From contig NZ_JAAGOW010000005.1 in assembly GCF_010499245.1 (NCBI RefSeq), forward strand, positions 620,001-684,000: DNA of 64,000 nucleotides, in the 5' to 3' direction. The position numbers were made by a program, and so were the translations under genes. This DNA comes from Variovorax sp. WS11 (GTDB lineage: Bacteria; Pseudomonadota; Gammaproteobacteria; Burkholderiales; Burkholderiaceae_C). Shown piece after piece: positions 53,814 through 61,857 of the stretch (the first letter of the stretch is position 1; each line of letters starts with the position of its first letter). The notes beneath the pieces were generated by a model that was given only the letters and a program-made list of their open reading frames with translations, did no database searches and was not told the origin of the DNA.

Positions 53814-55736
53814 TCAGGCCACGCGAAGTTGCGGCGCCGCTGCGGGCTGGGAGGCGGTGCCGGAGGTCATCGGCAGGGTCAGCACGACCGAGGTGCCTCG
53901 GCCGGGCAAGGACATCACGTCGAGCTGCGCACCCAGGCGCTCGGCACGCTCGGCCATGATGCGCATGCCCACGTGAGTCTCGTCGGGCCCGCCGTCACGC
54001 TCGGCAAACCCGAGGCCATCGTCGCGCACCTCGAGCCGCCATTGCGGCGCCTGCTGCACGTCCAGCCACACGCGGCTGGCATGGGCGTGCTTGCGAACGT
54101 TTGACAGCGCCTCCTGCACGATGTGAAGCACCTGGATCTGCGTGTCCGGGAGCAAGGGCATGCCCTGGCCCTGCATCTGGAGGCTGGCCTTCAATCCGCT
54201 CTGGTGCTCGAACTTTCGAAGCGTGGTGAGAAGCGCCGGCTCGATGTCCTCGCCGTTGGTCCGGGTGCGGAAATGCATCAGCAGCTCGCGCACATCGCCG
54301 TAGCTCTCGCGCACGCCGACGTCGATCTCCCCCAGGACGTGCTGGACCTGCGTGCCATCGCCGGCAGCGAGCGCATCCCGCATGAGCTGGACCTGGATCT
54401 TCAGGAACGCGAGCGACTGGGCGATCGAGTCGTGCAATTCGCGCGCGAGCAGGCCTCGCTCCTGCGAGATCGCGGCCTCGAGCTCCAGCGAATTCAGTCG
54501 AAGGTTCTCCATGGCACCCGCAAGATGAACGGTGAGCGATTCCAGCAGCGAGCGCTCCGCCTCGGAGATCGTGATGCGGGCGTGGAAGAACAGGTCCGCC
54601 TCGCCCATCAAGCGCTCGTGCAAGCGGATCGGTATGGAGACCACGGTTTCGAAACCCGCCTGAACGCAATGCTGCATCCGCACGGGCTGCATGGCACGAA
54701 TCGCTATCACGCGCGCGCCCGATGCTGCGAGCGCCGAGCCGCAATGGCAGTCGCCGGCCTTCAAGCAGTGTTCGGCATCTGTCATGGCCTGGGGCAGGCC
54801 CTGCGAGGCCAGCATCAGGTAGCGGCGGTTCGCCTCGTCCGACCAGCGCAGGGCCACGCCGTCCGCATGCGCGATCCGGGCGATGCTCTCGGTGAATCCC
54901 TGCGCCAGCTCGTCGAGCGTCGTGGCCTTGGCGGCCAGCGTCGTGACTTCGTAGAGGCACTCCAGGCGGGCGCGCTCTTTCTCCAGCAACGCCGTCTTCT
55001 CCCGCACCCGGCTCTCCAGGTCCCGGTACATGGACTGCAGTTGGTCCGCCATGTCATTGAATCCCTCTGCCAGGGTTCCAAACTCGTCCGTGCTGGTGCG
55101 CGCGACGCGGCCGCCCAGGTCGCCAGCCTGGAGGCGATGAAACGCGTCCTTCAGCAGTCCCAGCGGCTCCAGGACGAAGCGATAGCCCGTATGGACCAGC
55201 ACCGCCGCCGCAATGAGCGCGATGCCCATCATCGCGACCTGCAGCAGATGCATCAGCGCAGTCCAGCGCGACAGATGGTCTTCGATGCCGGCGACGAACG
55301 CATCGATGTCCAGGGTGAATGCGACCGCGTCCGCGCCCAGGTCGCGCATGGCCGGGACGCCGGCCGTCCGCGAGTCGGCAAGACGGGCACGGAAGGCGAC
55401 CCAGTCGCGTTCGACCACGGCGAAACGCTCGCGCACCGCTTTGTCCCAGGGCACGAACAGGGGTCGTTCGGCGTCGCCGTTGCGCAGCAGTTGCAGGCTG
55501 CGCTCGAACTCCGCGACCTGTTGCGGCAGCGCCTGCACGTCCGTGTCGCCGGCCGACAGCACGATCCGGTAAGTGCGCATGCGCATGCGCCCTGCTTCGT
55601 TCACCGCGGCGGCGCCCCCCTCGATCTGCCACGACATGTAGACGAGCGTGGCAATCGCACCCAGGGCGGCCAGCAGGAATGGCAGAGCCACCAGCGCCAG
55701 CTTGGCGCCAAGAGTCCATTGCCTTGGTTTCGTCAT
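53814..55736 (-). CDS. narX: Nitrate/nitrite sensor histidine kinase NarX
   Basis: A 640-residue membrane sensor: TM1 (about 12-35), periplasmic P-box AAAVNEAGRMRMRTYR (42-57, nitrate-binding Arg), TM2 (167-187), HAMP (188-240), a central module with Cys324, Cys330, Cys332 and Cys357, and a HisKA_3 kinase with His435 (ARELHDSIAQ), N-box (EALSNVRKHAHAS) and G-box (DDGLGF). It phosphorylates NarL when nitrate is present. An FNR box ends 56 nt upstream, shared with the divergent usp. Confidence 0.95.
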   Translation of the reverse strand: MTKPRQWTLGAKLALVALPFLLAALGAIATLVYMSWQIEGGAAAVNEAGRMRMRTYRIVLSAGDTDVQALPQQVAEFERSLQLLRNGDAERPLFVPWDKAVRERFAVVERDWVAFRARLADSRTAGVPAMRDLGADAVAFTLDIDAFVAGIEDHLSRWTALMHLLQVAMMGIALIAAAVLVHTGYRFVLEPLGLLKDAFHRLQAGDLGGRVARTSTDEFGTLAEGFNDMADQLQSMYRDLESRVREKTALLEKERARLECLYEVTTLAAKATTLDELAQGFTESIARIAHADGVALRWSDEANRRYLMLASQGLPQAMTDAEHCLKAGDCHCGSALAASGARVIAIRAMQPVRMQHCVQAGFETVVSIPIRLHERLMGEADLFFHARITISEAERSLLESLTVHLAGAMENLRLNSLELEAAISQERGLLARELHDSIAQSLAFLKIQVQLMRDALAAGDGTQVQHVLGEIDVGVRESYGDVRELLMHFRTRTNGEDIEPALLTTLRKFEHQSGLKASLQMQGQGMPLLPDTQIQVLHIVQEALSNVRKHAHASRVWLDVQQAPQWRLEVRDDGLGFAERDGGPDETHVGMRIMAERAERLGAQLDVMSLPGRGTSVVLTLPMTSGTASQPAAAPQLRVA

Positions 55737-55792
55737 CGAGCGCGGGTCATTCGTTGGCCTGCCGGATTCTCGATCCTGATCGGCGTGCTTGA

Positions 55793-55806
55793 TTGATCCA
55801 GATCAA
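55793..55806. promoter_or_regulatory. FNR-type box between narX and usp
   Basis: TTGATCCAGATCAA is an exact match, placed almost symmetrically: 56 nt to narX and 57 nt to usp. TACGCT begins 22 nt after it on the usp side. Confidence 0.8.
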
Positions 55807-55863
55807 GTACCCAAAGGCCCGCCGGACTACGCTGTGAACACTCAACGTAGCAGGAGATCGATC

Positions 55864-56307
55864 ATGTTCAAGCGCATTCTTGTCGCCACCGATGGCTCCC
55901 AACTGGCAGAAAAAGCCGTCGCCAAGGCCATCGACCTGGCCACCGAACACAAAGCCGAGCTCACGGCCTTCACGGTGGTGCCGCGGCAAGCCAAGAGTCA
56001 CATGGATGGGGTTCTCAAGTTCGAGTCCGAAGAGATGGACCGCATCGAGGGCCGGCGCGCGGAGCAGGCCAAGACCATGCTCGAGGCGATCGAGAAGCGC
56101 GCCGAGGCATGTGGTGTCCGGGTCAGCTCCGCCATCGTGAGATCCAGCCGCGTGGCTCATTCCATCGTCGACGCTGCCGGCAAGTACGGCAGCGACCTCA
56201 TCGTGATGGCCACGCACGGACGCACCGGGCTGACGAGCGCCTTCCTGGGCAGCGAAACCGCGCAGGTGCTTGCGCATTCCGACGTGCCTGTGCTCGTGCT
56301 GCGCTGA
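55864..56307 (+). CDS. Universal stress protein (UspA family)
   Basis: A 147-residue Usp close to the one at 20415 (shared MFKRILVATDGS start, ATHGRTGLTSAFLGSE nucleotide motif). GCAGGAGATCGATC precedes the ATG. It is followed by the second hemN and heads an FNR-controlled plus-strand unit. Confidence 0.93.
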   Translation: MFKRILVATDGSQLAEKAVAKAIDLATEHKAELTAFTVVPRQAKSHMDGVLKFESEEMDRIEGRRAEQAKTMLEAIEKRAEACGVRVSSAIVRSSRVAHSIVDAAGKYGSDLIVMATHGRTGLTSAFLGSETAQVLAHSDVPVLVLR

Positions 56308-56399
56308 TGCCCGGCATGGCCACAAGCCTTGTCTCGGGCGCCCGTGCGGTCGGCCCCATGCACGGGCGCGAGGCCCTGCAGACCGCGTACCTGAAAGAA

Positions 56400-57821
56400 A
56401 TGATGCCTGCCGCACTGGCCCCCGCACCCGCAAGCACGCAGTCGCCGATCTCGGCCGACGTGCTGGCCCGCTTCGACGTATCCGGGCCTCGCTACACCTC
56501 CTATCCGACGGCGGATCGCTTTGTAGAAGCCTTCGGTCCCGCGGACTACGGTGACGCTGCGCGCCAGCGACGGCTGGGCATCAGCGCAAGCAAGGCCCCG
56601 ATCTCGCTCTACGTCCACATTCCGTTCTGCGCGTCGCTGTGCTACTACTGCGCCTGCAACAAGATCATCACCCGGCATGCCTCGCGTGCGCGCGAGTACC
56701 TGCGGTACCTCGAGAAGGAGATCGCATTGCAGGCAGCGCAGCTGGGCTCGAGGATGCCGGTCAGCCAACTGCACCTCGGCGGCGGGACGCCAACCTTCCT
56801 GAGCGACGACGAGCTGACCGAACTGATGCGCATGCTGCGTCATGCCTTTTCGTTCGCACCCGACGGCGAATACTCCATCGAGATCGATCCGCGCACAGTC
56901 GATGCCGGCCGCCTCGCGCACCTGGCTCGACTCGGCTTCAATCGCCTGAGCTTCGGCGTCCAGGACTTCGATCCGGCCGTCCAACAGGCAGTGCATCGGA
57001 TCCAGCCCGCGCAACAGGTCTTCGATCTCGTCGCATCGGCACGCGCACTGCAGTTCCAGTCGGTCAACGTCGACCTGATCTACGGGCTGCCGCGACAGAC
57101 TGCCGCGTCGTTCGACCGGACGCTGGCGCAGATCTGTGAGCTGCGACCGGACCGCATCGCCCTCTATGCCTACGCGCATCTGCCCGAAAGGTTCAAGCCG
57201 CAGCGACGAATCGCCACCGGCGAGTTACCCTACGCGGCCACGAAGGTCGAGATGCTGTCGCGCTCCATCCGCGCGCTCACGGCCACCGGCTACGTCTACA
57301 TCGGCATGGACCACTTCGCGTTGCCGGACGACGGCTTGGCCGTCGCCAAGCGCCAGGGCCGGCTCCACCGCAACTTCCAGGGCTACAGCACGCAGCCGGA
57401 CTGCGACCTGGTCGCTCTCGGCGTGTCGGCGATCGGAAGGGTGGGCGGCACGTACAGCCAGAACGCGAAATCCCTGGAGGACTACTACGACCATCTCGAC
57501 CAGGGACGCCTGCCGGTGGCGCGCGGGCTCGCGTTGTCGCGCGACGACGTGCTGCGCCGCGCGGTGATCATGGCCATCATGTGCCAGGGTTACGTGGATT
57601 TCGAATCGGTCGGCATCGCGCACCTGATCAACTTCAGCGATTACTTCGCCTCCGAACTGGGCGCCCTCCGCCAGATGGAGACGGACGGACTGGTTCGCGT
57701 CACCGACCGCGATCTCACCGTGACGGACACCGGGTGGTTCTTCGTGCGGGCCGTGGCCATGGTCTTCGACCGCTATCTGCAAACGGACCGCAAGCGCGCT
57801 CGCTTTTCCCGGGTCATCTAG
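56400..57821 (+). CDS. hemN: Second oxygen-independent coproporphyrinogen III dehydrogenase
   Basis: A 473-residue radical-SAM protein highly similar to the HemN at 10399, with C77-x3-C81-x2-C84 (FCASLCYYCACNK) and GGGTPTF. I used the first of two adjacent ATGs after GAAAGAA because this gives the same N-terminal length as the first copy; an earlier ATG at 56307 overlaps the usp stop and would add 31 residues. The pair of hemN copies suggests a high anaerobic demand for haem or slightly different regulation. Confidence 0.94.
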   Translation: MMPAALAPAPASTQSPISADVLARFDVSGPRYTSYPTADRFVEAFGPADYGDAARQRRLGISASKAPISLYVHIPFCASLCYYCACNKIITRHASRAREYLRYLEKEIALQAAQLGSRMPVSQLHLGGGTPTFLSDDELTELMRMLRHAFSFAPDGEYSIEIDPRTVDAGRLAHLARLGFNRLSFGVQDFDPAVQQAVHRIQPAQQVFDLVASARALQFQSVNVDLIYGLPRQTAASFDRTLAQICELRPDRIALYAYAHLPERFKPQRRIATGELPYAATKVEMLSRSIRALTATGYVYIGMDHFALPDDGLAVAKRQGRLHRNFQGYSTQPDCDLVALGVSAIGRVGGTYSQNAKSLEDYYDHLDQGRLPVARGLALSRDDVLRRAVIMAIMCQGYVDFESVGIAHLINFSDYFASELGALRQMETDGLVRVTDRDLTVTDTGWFFVRAVAMVFDRYLQTDRKRARFSRVI

Positions 57822-57886
57822 CAGCGACTACCGCGCGGGGCTCCACCTCGGAAGCTATGGTGAATCTCGGACTGGGGGAACTCGAT

Positions 57887-58525
57887 ATGTCTCTTGACAC
57901 GAACACCTGCGCGTCGACCGCCGACCCGGCCGACTCGCCCATCACCGGACGGCAACTGGCCCGGCTGCTGCATGCGCGCCGTACCGTGCTGCCCAAGCGG
58001 CTCGGCTCGCCGGGGCCTGAGCGGCCCGAACTCGATCAGATCCTCGGCGCTGCGGCCGCCGCGCCCGACCATGGCGCACTGGTGCCATGGCGCTTCGTCA
58101 TCGTTCCGCCGCGTGAGAGAGAGCGACTGGCCGCGGTCTTCGCGCAGTCGTTGCAGGAGCGCGACGCCGCAGCCACGCCGGACGAGCGCGGAAGAGCGCG
58201 CGAGGAGGCATTCCAGGCGCCGGTCCTGATGCTGGCGATCGTCCGGCTGGGCCCCGACGATGGAGAGGTTCCGGCCACCGAGAGGATCCTGTCGGCCGGA
58301 TGCGCCATCCAGAACATGCTCCTGACTGCGACGGTCCTGGGTTTCGAGTCGGCGCTGACCTCGGGCAAGTCGCTGGAATCGGCCGGACTGCGCGCATTGT
58401 TCGCCCTGGACGAGCATGAAGAGCCGCTGTGCTTCATCAGCCTGGGCACGATGCTGGCCTACAAGGCCGGCCCGGCGCGGCCCGACATCGGGCGCTACGT
58501 CTGCGAGCTGGGGCATGGGCGATGA
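57887..58525 (+). CDS. Nitroreductase family protein
   Basis: A 212-residue FMN oxidoreductase of the short nitroreductase type: RTVLPKRLGSPGPERPELDQIL and APDHGALVPWRFVIV (flavin phosphate region), then GCAIQNMLLTATVLGFESALTSG. Substrate unknown. The ATG at 57887 follows GGGGGAA; 57857 is an alternative. It is co-directional with hemN and the hemerythrin gene, so it probably belongs to the same anaerobic unit. Confidence 0.85.
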   Translation: MSLDTNTCASTADPADSPITGRQLARLLHARRTVLPKRLGSPGPERPELDQILGAAAAAPDHGALVPWRFVIVPPRERERLAAVFAQSLQERDAAATPDERGRAREEAFQAPVLMLAIVRLGPDDGEVPATERILSAGCAIQNMLLTATVLGFESALTSGKSLESAGLRALFALDEHEEPLCFISLGTMLAYKAGPARPDIGRYVCELGHGR

Positions 58526-58580
58526 GCCGCCGGGCCGCTCCTAAGCGAATGGCACCGCAGCCGAAGTTGAAGGTACTCCA

Positions 58581-59132
58581 GTGAACCGGTCTTCGCGGCT
58601 GGACTCCCTCATCGCGTCGCCGGCCGCCGGGTTCGAACAGCCCTTCGAGATGATGACCGCCTGCCATGAGCGTGTGCTGCGCACGCTCGGGCTGCTCGAG
58701 CGCTTGCGCGCCCACGTTGCGCGTCACGGAGCCGACCAGCAGGCGCGGCAGGCGGCTCGCGACGTCATGCGCTACTTCGACATGGCCGCGCCGCAGCACC
58801 ATCTCGACGAGGAGATGCATGTGTTCCCGGCACTGCACGCGCGAGGCGACCCTTCCATGCTCGCGCTCGTCTCCCGTCTCCGGCAGGACCATCTGGAGAT
58901 GGATGGGCGCTGGCGCGCAGTGCGCGCGATCCTCGAACGACTCGAGCGTGCGGAGATCCAGGCCATCTCGACGGCCGACTCGGCGCAGATCGATGCCTTC
59001 ACGCGCTTGTATGGCGCTCACATCGAAGCCGAGGAGCAGCTCGCCTATCCGGCTGCGGCTGCGCTGCTCGAGGATGGCGCGCGCGACGCGATGGGCGCCG
59101 AGATGCGCCGTCGCCGCGGTGCGGCCGGCTGA
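58581..59132 (+). CDS. Hemerythrin HHE domain protein
   Basis: A 183-residue four-helix hemerythrin-like protein. Di-iron ligands are visible as H in MTACHERV, H-H-L-D-E-E (PQHHLDEEMHVFPAL), H in RQDHLEMD and H-x3-E in YGAHIEAEEQL. Such proteins bind oxygen or nitric oxide, or help repair iron-sulfur clusters. GTG start after GAAGG. It lies just before the DUF2249 gene of the NO-response operon, as in norA-type loci. Confidence 0.88.
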   Translation: MNRSSRLDSLIASPAAGFEQPFEMMTACHERVLRTLGLLERLRAHVARHGADQQARQAARDVMRYFDMAAPQHHLDEEMHVFPALHARGDPSMLALVSRLRQDHLEMDGRWRAVRAILERLERAEIQAISTADSAQIDAFTRLYGAHIEAEEQLAYPAAAALLEDGARDAMGAEMRRRRGAAG

Positions 59133-59189
59133 AGACCCCGCGCGCCGGGGTCGATGGGTGTGCGGCCGACGCCGCTTTCGATGCGTACC

Positions 59190-59203
59190 TTGATGCAGAT
59201 CAA
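59190..59203. promoter_or_regulatory. FNR-type box of the DUF2249-nsrR-nnrS unit
   Basis: TTGATGCAGATCAA is an exact match. A -10 element TAGCAT begins 23 nt after it, giving a start point near 59238. Confidence 0.8.
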
Positions 59204-59230
59204 CATCCCGCCGTGCACCCGTTCCTAGCA

Positions 59231-59253
59231 TAGATGCATTCGAAATACACCTT
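59231..59253. promoter_or_regulatory. NsrR-type operator over the promoter
   Basis: An 11-1-11 inverted repeat: left arm TAGATGCATTC and right arm AAATACACCTT, against the published NsrR arm AAGATGCATTT. Each arm has two differences. It covers the -10/start region after the FNR box, so FNR activation and NsrR repression would combine here. Confidence 0.55.
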
Positions 59254-59285
59254 CTATGCCGTTCGCATCGACAAGGAAAACATCC

Positions 59286-59567
59286 GTGAGATCCGCAGTC
59301 TTCTCCTCCACCGCCGACGTCCGTGTGCTTGAACCACGCTTTCGTCATTCGCACATCTTCTCGACCTTCGCCGCTCTCGACGACGGCCAGGCAATCGAGC
59401 TCGTGAACGACCACGATCCTCTGCCGCTTTACGCACAGTTCGAGGCCCAGTGGCCCAACGGCTTCGCATGGAACTACCTCGAGGAAGGCCCCTTGCTCTG
59501 GCGCGTCGCGATCACCAAGGTCCCGACCTTCAACACGCATGCCAGCGGCGGATGCGGCGGCGCCTAG
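59286..59567 (+). CDS. DUF2249 domain protein
   Basis: A 93-residue DUF2249 protein with the family pattern LEPRFRHSHIFSTFAALDDGQAIELVNDHDP and WNYLEEGPLLWRVAITK. DUF2249 proteins cluster with hemerythrins, NorB and other NO/low-oxygen genes; biochemical role unknown. I chose GTG at 59286 because AAGGA lies 8 nt upstream; ATG at 59256 lacks one and abuts the NsrR site. A C-terminal GGCGG end with one Cys may be functional. A perfect GGCGCCTAGGCGCC palindrome spans its stop. Confidence 0.85.
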   Translation: MRSAVFSSTADVRVLEPRFRHSHIFSTFAALDDGQAIELVNDHDPLPLYAQFEAQWPNGFAWNYLEEGPLLWRVAITKVPTFNTHASGGCGGA

Positions 59568-59599
59568 GCGCCGAGCCCATCCTTCGAAGGCCGCTCGCC

Positions 59600-59893
59600 A
59601 TGATGGTGTTCCTGTCGCTGCTGCCGGCCGGCATCTACCAGGCCTGGGCCAGCGTCACGCAGGGGTTGTGGTTCGCCCGCTCCGCCGAGGTCGTGCATTC
59701 CAGCGTGATGAAAGTCCTGGTCTGGATGCGCGTGCCGGGCGACATCGTCTTCGCGCTGGGTGCGGTGCTCCTGGCCGGCTATGCGCTGCGTCTTCTGCGC
59801 CGGCCGGCGTTGCAACCCGCAGCGCAGCCCGAACCGGGGTCCAAGGGGCGCAGGGGCCTGGCCGTCCAGGCAGGCCGCGCAGCCCAGCCTTGA
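59600..59893 (+). pseudogene. C-terminal remnant of quinol-dependent nitric oxide reductase (norB)
   Basis: A 97-codon frame starting MMVFLSLLPAGIYQAWASV and continuing GLWFARSAEV and LVWMRVPGDIVFALGAVLL. These match the last two membrane helices (about 70 residues) of qNor/NorB, an enzyme of ~750 residues; the catalytic part with the haem and non-haem iron histidines is absent and not found upstream in any frame. It lies between DUF2249 and nsrR, where norB would be expected, so it is most likely a deletion remnant. A translated two-helix miniprotein cannot be excluded. Confidence 0.7.
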
Positions 59894-59915
59894 CGCCACT
59901 CGCCCGCCGCCCGCC

Positions 59916-60386
59916 ATGAAGCTCACCGCCTTCACCGACTACAGCCTGCGCGTGCTGATCTACCTCGCCGCGCAGCCGGCGCGGCGCGCCACCATCGCGG
60001 AGATCGCGTCCTCGTTCGCGGTGTCGGCGCATCATTTGACCAAGGTGGTCCATTTCCTGGGCAAACACGGGTGGCTGGCCAACGTTCGCGGCAAGGGAGG
60101 TGGCCTGTCGCTCGCCAGTCCGCCCGAGTCAATCAACATTGGCGATGTCGTGCGCCACACGGAGGCCAGCACGATCGTGGAGTGTTTCGGCGAAGGCGGC
60201 GGCGAATGCCGGATCACCGGCCTGTGTCGTCTGCGCGGCGTGCTGGACGAGGCCGTGGCGGCGTTCCATGCGGTCTTGCGCCGCTACACGCTGGCGGATC
60301 TCGTCAGCAACCGGGAAGCGCTTTCGGCCGTCTTCTTCGTCGATAGAGCGGCGCAGCCCCGCCGTCCTGCGAAGGGGGCTGCATGA
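59916..60386 (+). CDS. nsrR: Nitric-oxide-sensing Rrf2 repressor NsrR
   Basis: A 156-residue Rrf2-family regulator: winged helix at the N-terminus (LTAFTDYSLRVLIYLA...) with the RGKGGGLSLA wing, and cluster ligands C90, C98 and C104 (ECFGEGGGECRITGLC), spaced as in NsrR. NO destroys the iron-sulfur cluster and relieves repression. It overlaps the next gene by 4 nt. A matching operator lies at 59231. Confidence 0.92.
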   Translation: MKLTAFTDYSLRVLIYLAAQPARRATIAEIASSFAVSAHHLTKVVHFLGKHGWLANVRGKGGGLSLASPPESINIGDVVRHTEASTIVECFGEGGGECRITGLCRLRGVLDEAVAAFHAVLRRYTLADLVSNREALSAVFFVDRAAQPRRPAKGAA

Positions 60387-60706
60387 CCTTCCCCTACGAG
60401 GGCCCCGAAGCCCTGAGGCAACCTGTGACCGAGGCGCTGTCGCGCGTGGTCGACCCGGAAGTCTCCTTGAACATCGTGGATGTCGGCCTTGTCTACGGCG
60501 TCACTGTGGATGCCGACACGGTGCACGTGCGCATGACGATGACCTCGGCCGCGTGCCCCGTGATCGATCTCATCATCGAGGACGCGGAGCTCGAGCTGGA
60601 CAAGGTGGTTCCCGAGCACCTCAAGATCCGCACGGAACTGGTGTGGGAGCCGCCCTGGACCCCGAAGTGCATGAGCGAGGACGCCAAGCGGTTCATGGGA
60701 TGGTGA
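60383..60706 (+). CDS. DUF59 / MIP18-family iron-sulfur assembly-like protein
   Basis: A 107-residue DUF59 protein (PaaD/SufT/YitW group): ALSRVVDPEVSLNIVDVGLVYGV is the family hallmark, with Cys in SAACPVIDLII and a C-terminal WTPKCMSEDAK. The fold assists iron-sulfur maturation or repair. It is translationally coupled to nsrR (ATGA), suggesting repair of NO-damaged clusters. Confidence 0.88.
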   Translation: MTFPYEGPEALRQPVTEALSRVVDPEVSLNIVDVGLVYGVTVDADTVHVRMTMTSAACPVIDLIIEDAELELDKVVPEHLKIRTELVWEPPWTPKCMSEDAKRFMGW

Positions 60707-61857
60707 ACATCGAACCCCCAACTGTCGCAGGCCGCCATGGGACGCCGGCACCTCGAACGCGGAACATCGCGCGCCTGCTGTTCGCCGCCCTGGTGGGTCT
60801 GTCCCTGGCGAGTGGTGTCGCGGGTGGACTCTGGCGACTCGGCGTGGCGGTGCCGGACCCTGCGTCTTTCCCCCGCACCGGCCAGGTGCTCCTCGCGCAT
60901 GCGGCCCTGAGGATCTGCGGCTTCCTGGGCACGGTCATCGGCATCGAACGTGCCGTGGCCGTCAGGCACCGGGCGGCCTTCCTCGCCCCGCTCGCGTCGG
61001 GCACCGGCGCGCTGTGCCTGATGCTCGGGGAGCAAGCCCTCGGCGCATGGCTCGTCGTGGCGGCGGCGCTGCTCTTCCTTGCGGTCAACGCGGCGGTCGT
61101 GCGGCGCCAGCCGGCCCCCCACACCCTTCTGCTGCTGGCGGGCGCGGGCGCCTGGGTCGCCGGCAGCCTCCTCTTCGCGCTGGGCCAAGGCGGCCATGCG
61201 GTCTTTCCCTGGTGGTTCGCATTCCTCATCATGACGATCGCCGCCGAGCGCCTGGAGATGACGCGACTCATGCGACGGCGCCCCGCGGCCGACCTCATGC
61301 TCCATGCCGTGCTGACGCTGCTGCTGGCGGGCGCGGCATGGTCGATCGCGGCGCCGCGCGCCGGCGGGCTGGCCTATGGCACGGCGCTCGTGCTGCTGGC
61401 CGCGTGGCTGGCGAGCTTCGACGTCGCGCGACGCACGGTGTTTGCGCACGGCCTTGCCCGCTACATGGCGATCTGCCTGCTGGGCGGCTACGCCTGGCTC
61501 GGAGTCGCCGGTGCCGCGTGGGCCGCGATGGCACTGGGATGGGACACCCGGGATGCAGCGCTGCATGCGCTGGGCCTCGGCTTCATCCTCAGCATGATGA
61601 TGGGACACGCACCCGTGGTACTGCCGTCGATCGCACGGGTCAAGCTCCGGTTCGGCGCCTTCTTCTATCTGCCGCTGGCCGTCCTCCATCTGTCGCTCCT
61701 CGTGCGCCTCGTGCTGGGAAGCTTCAGCGAAGCGCTGCGGGCCACCGGCGCCTTCTTCAATGCGGCAACGATCGGCTTCTTCGCCGCCACCGTGGCCGGC
61801 GCGGCCGTGGCGTGGCGTCTGCAACATGGCGCCGCCGGCGCCGGAAAGTCCAGGTAA
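60700..61857 (+). CDS. NnrS-associated polytopic membrane protein
   Basis: A 385-residue protein with about 11-12 membrane helices. Motifs include RTGQVLLAHAALRICGFLG, FPWWFAFLIMTIAAERLEM and LGFILSMMMGHAPVVLP; the last has a His-Pro pattern reminiscent of NnrS and haem-copper folds. Function unknown. It overlaps the DUF59 gene by 7 nt and its stop overlaps the nnrS start (TAATG), so all three are coupled. Confidence 0.8.
   Translation: MVNIEPPTVAGRHGTPAPRTRNIARLLFAALVGLSLASGVAGGLWRLGVAVPDPASFPRTGQVLLAHAALRICGFLGTVIGIERAVAVRHRAAFLAPLASGTGALCLMLGEQALGAWLVVAAALLFLAVNAAVVRRQPAPHTLLLLAGAGAWVAGSLLFALGQGGHAVFPWWFAFLIMTIAAERLEMTRLMRRRPAADLMLHAVLTLLLAGAAWSIAAPRAGGLAYGTALVLLAAWLASFDVARRTVFAHGLARYMAICLLGGYAWLGVAGAAWAAMALGWDTRDAALHALGLGFILSMMMGHAPVVLPSIARVKLRFGAFFYLPLAVLHLSLLVRLVLGSFSEALRATGAFFNAATIGFFAATVAGAAVAWRLQHGAAGAGKSR

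Noticed and set aside
59559..59572. GGCGCCTAGGCGCC palindrome as a terminator
   Set aside because: It has no loop and no T-run, and it spans the DUF2249 stop codon; self-complementarity alone is not enough.
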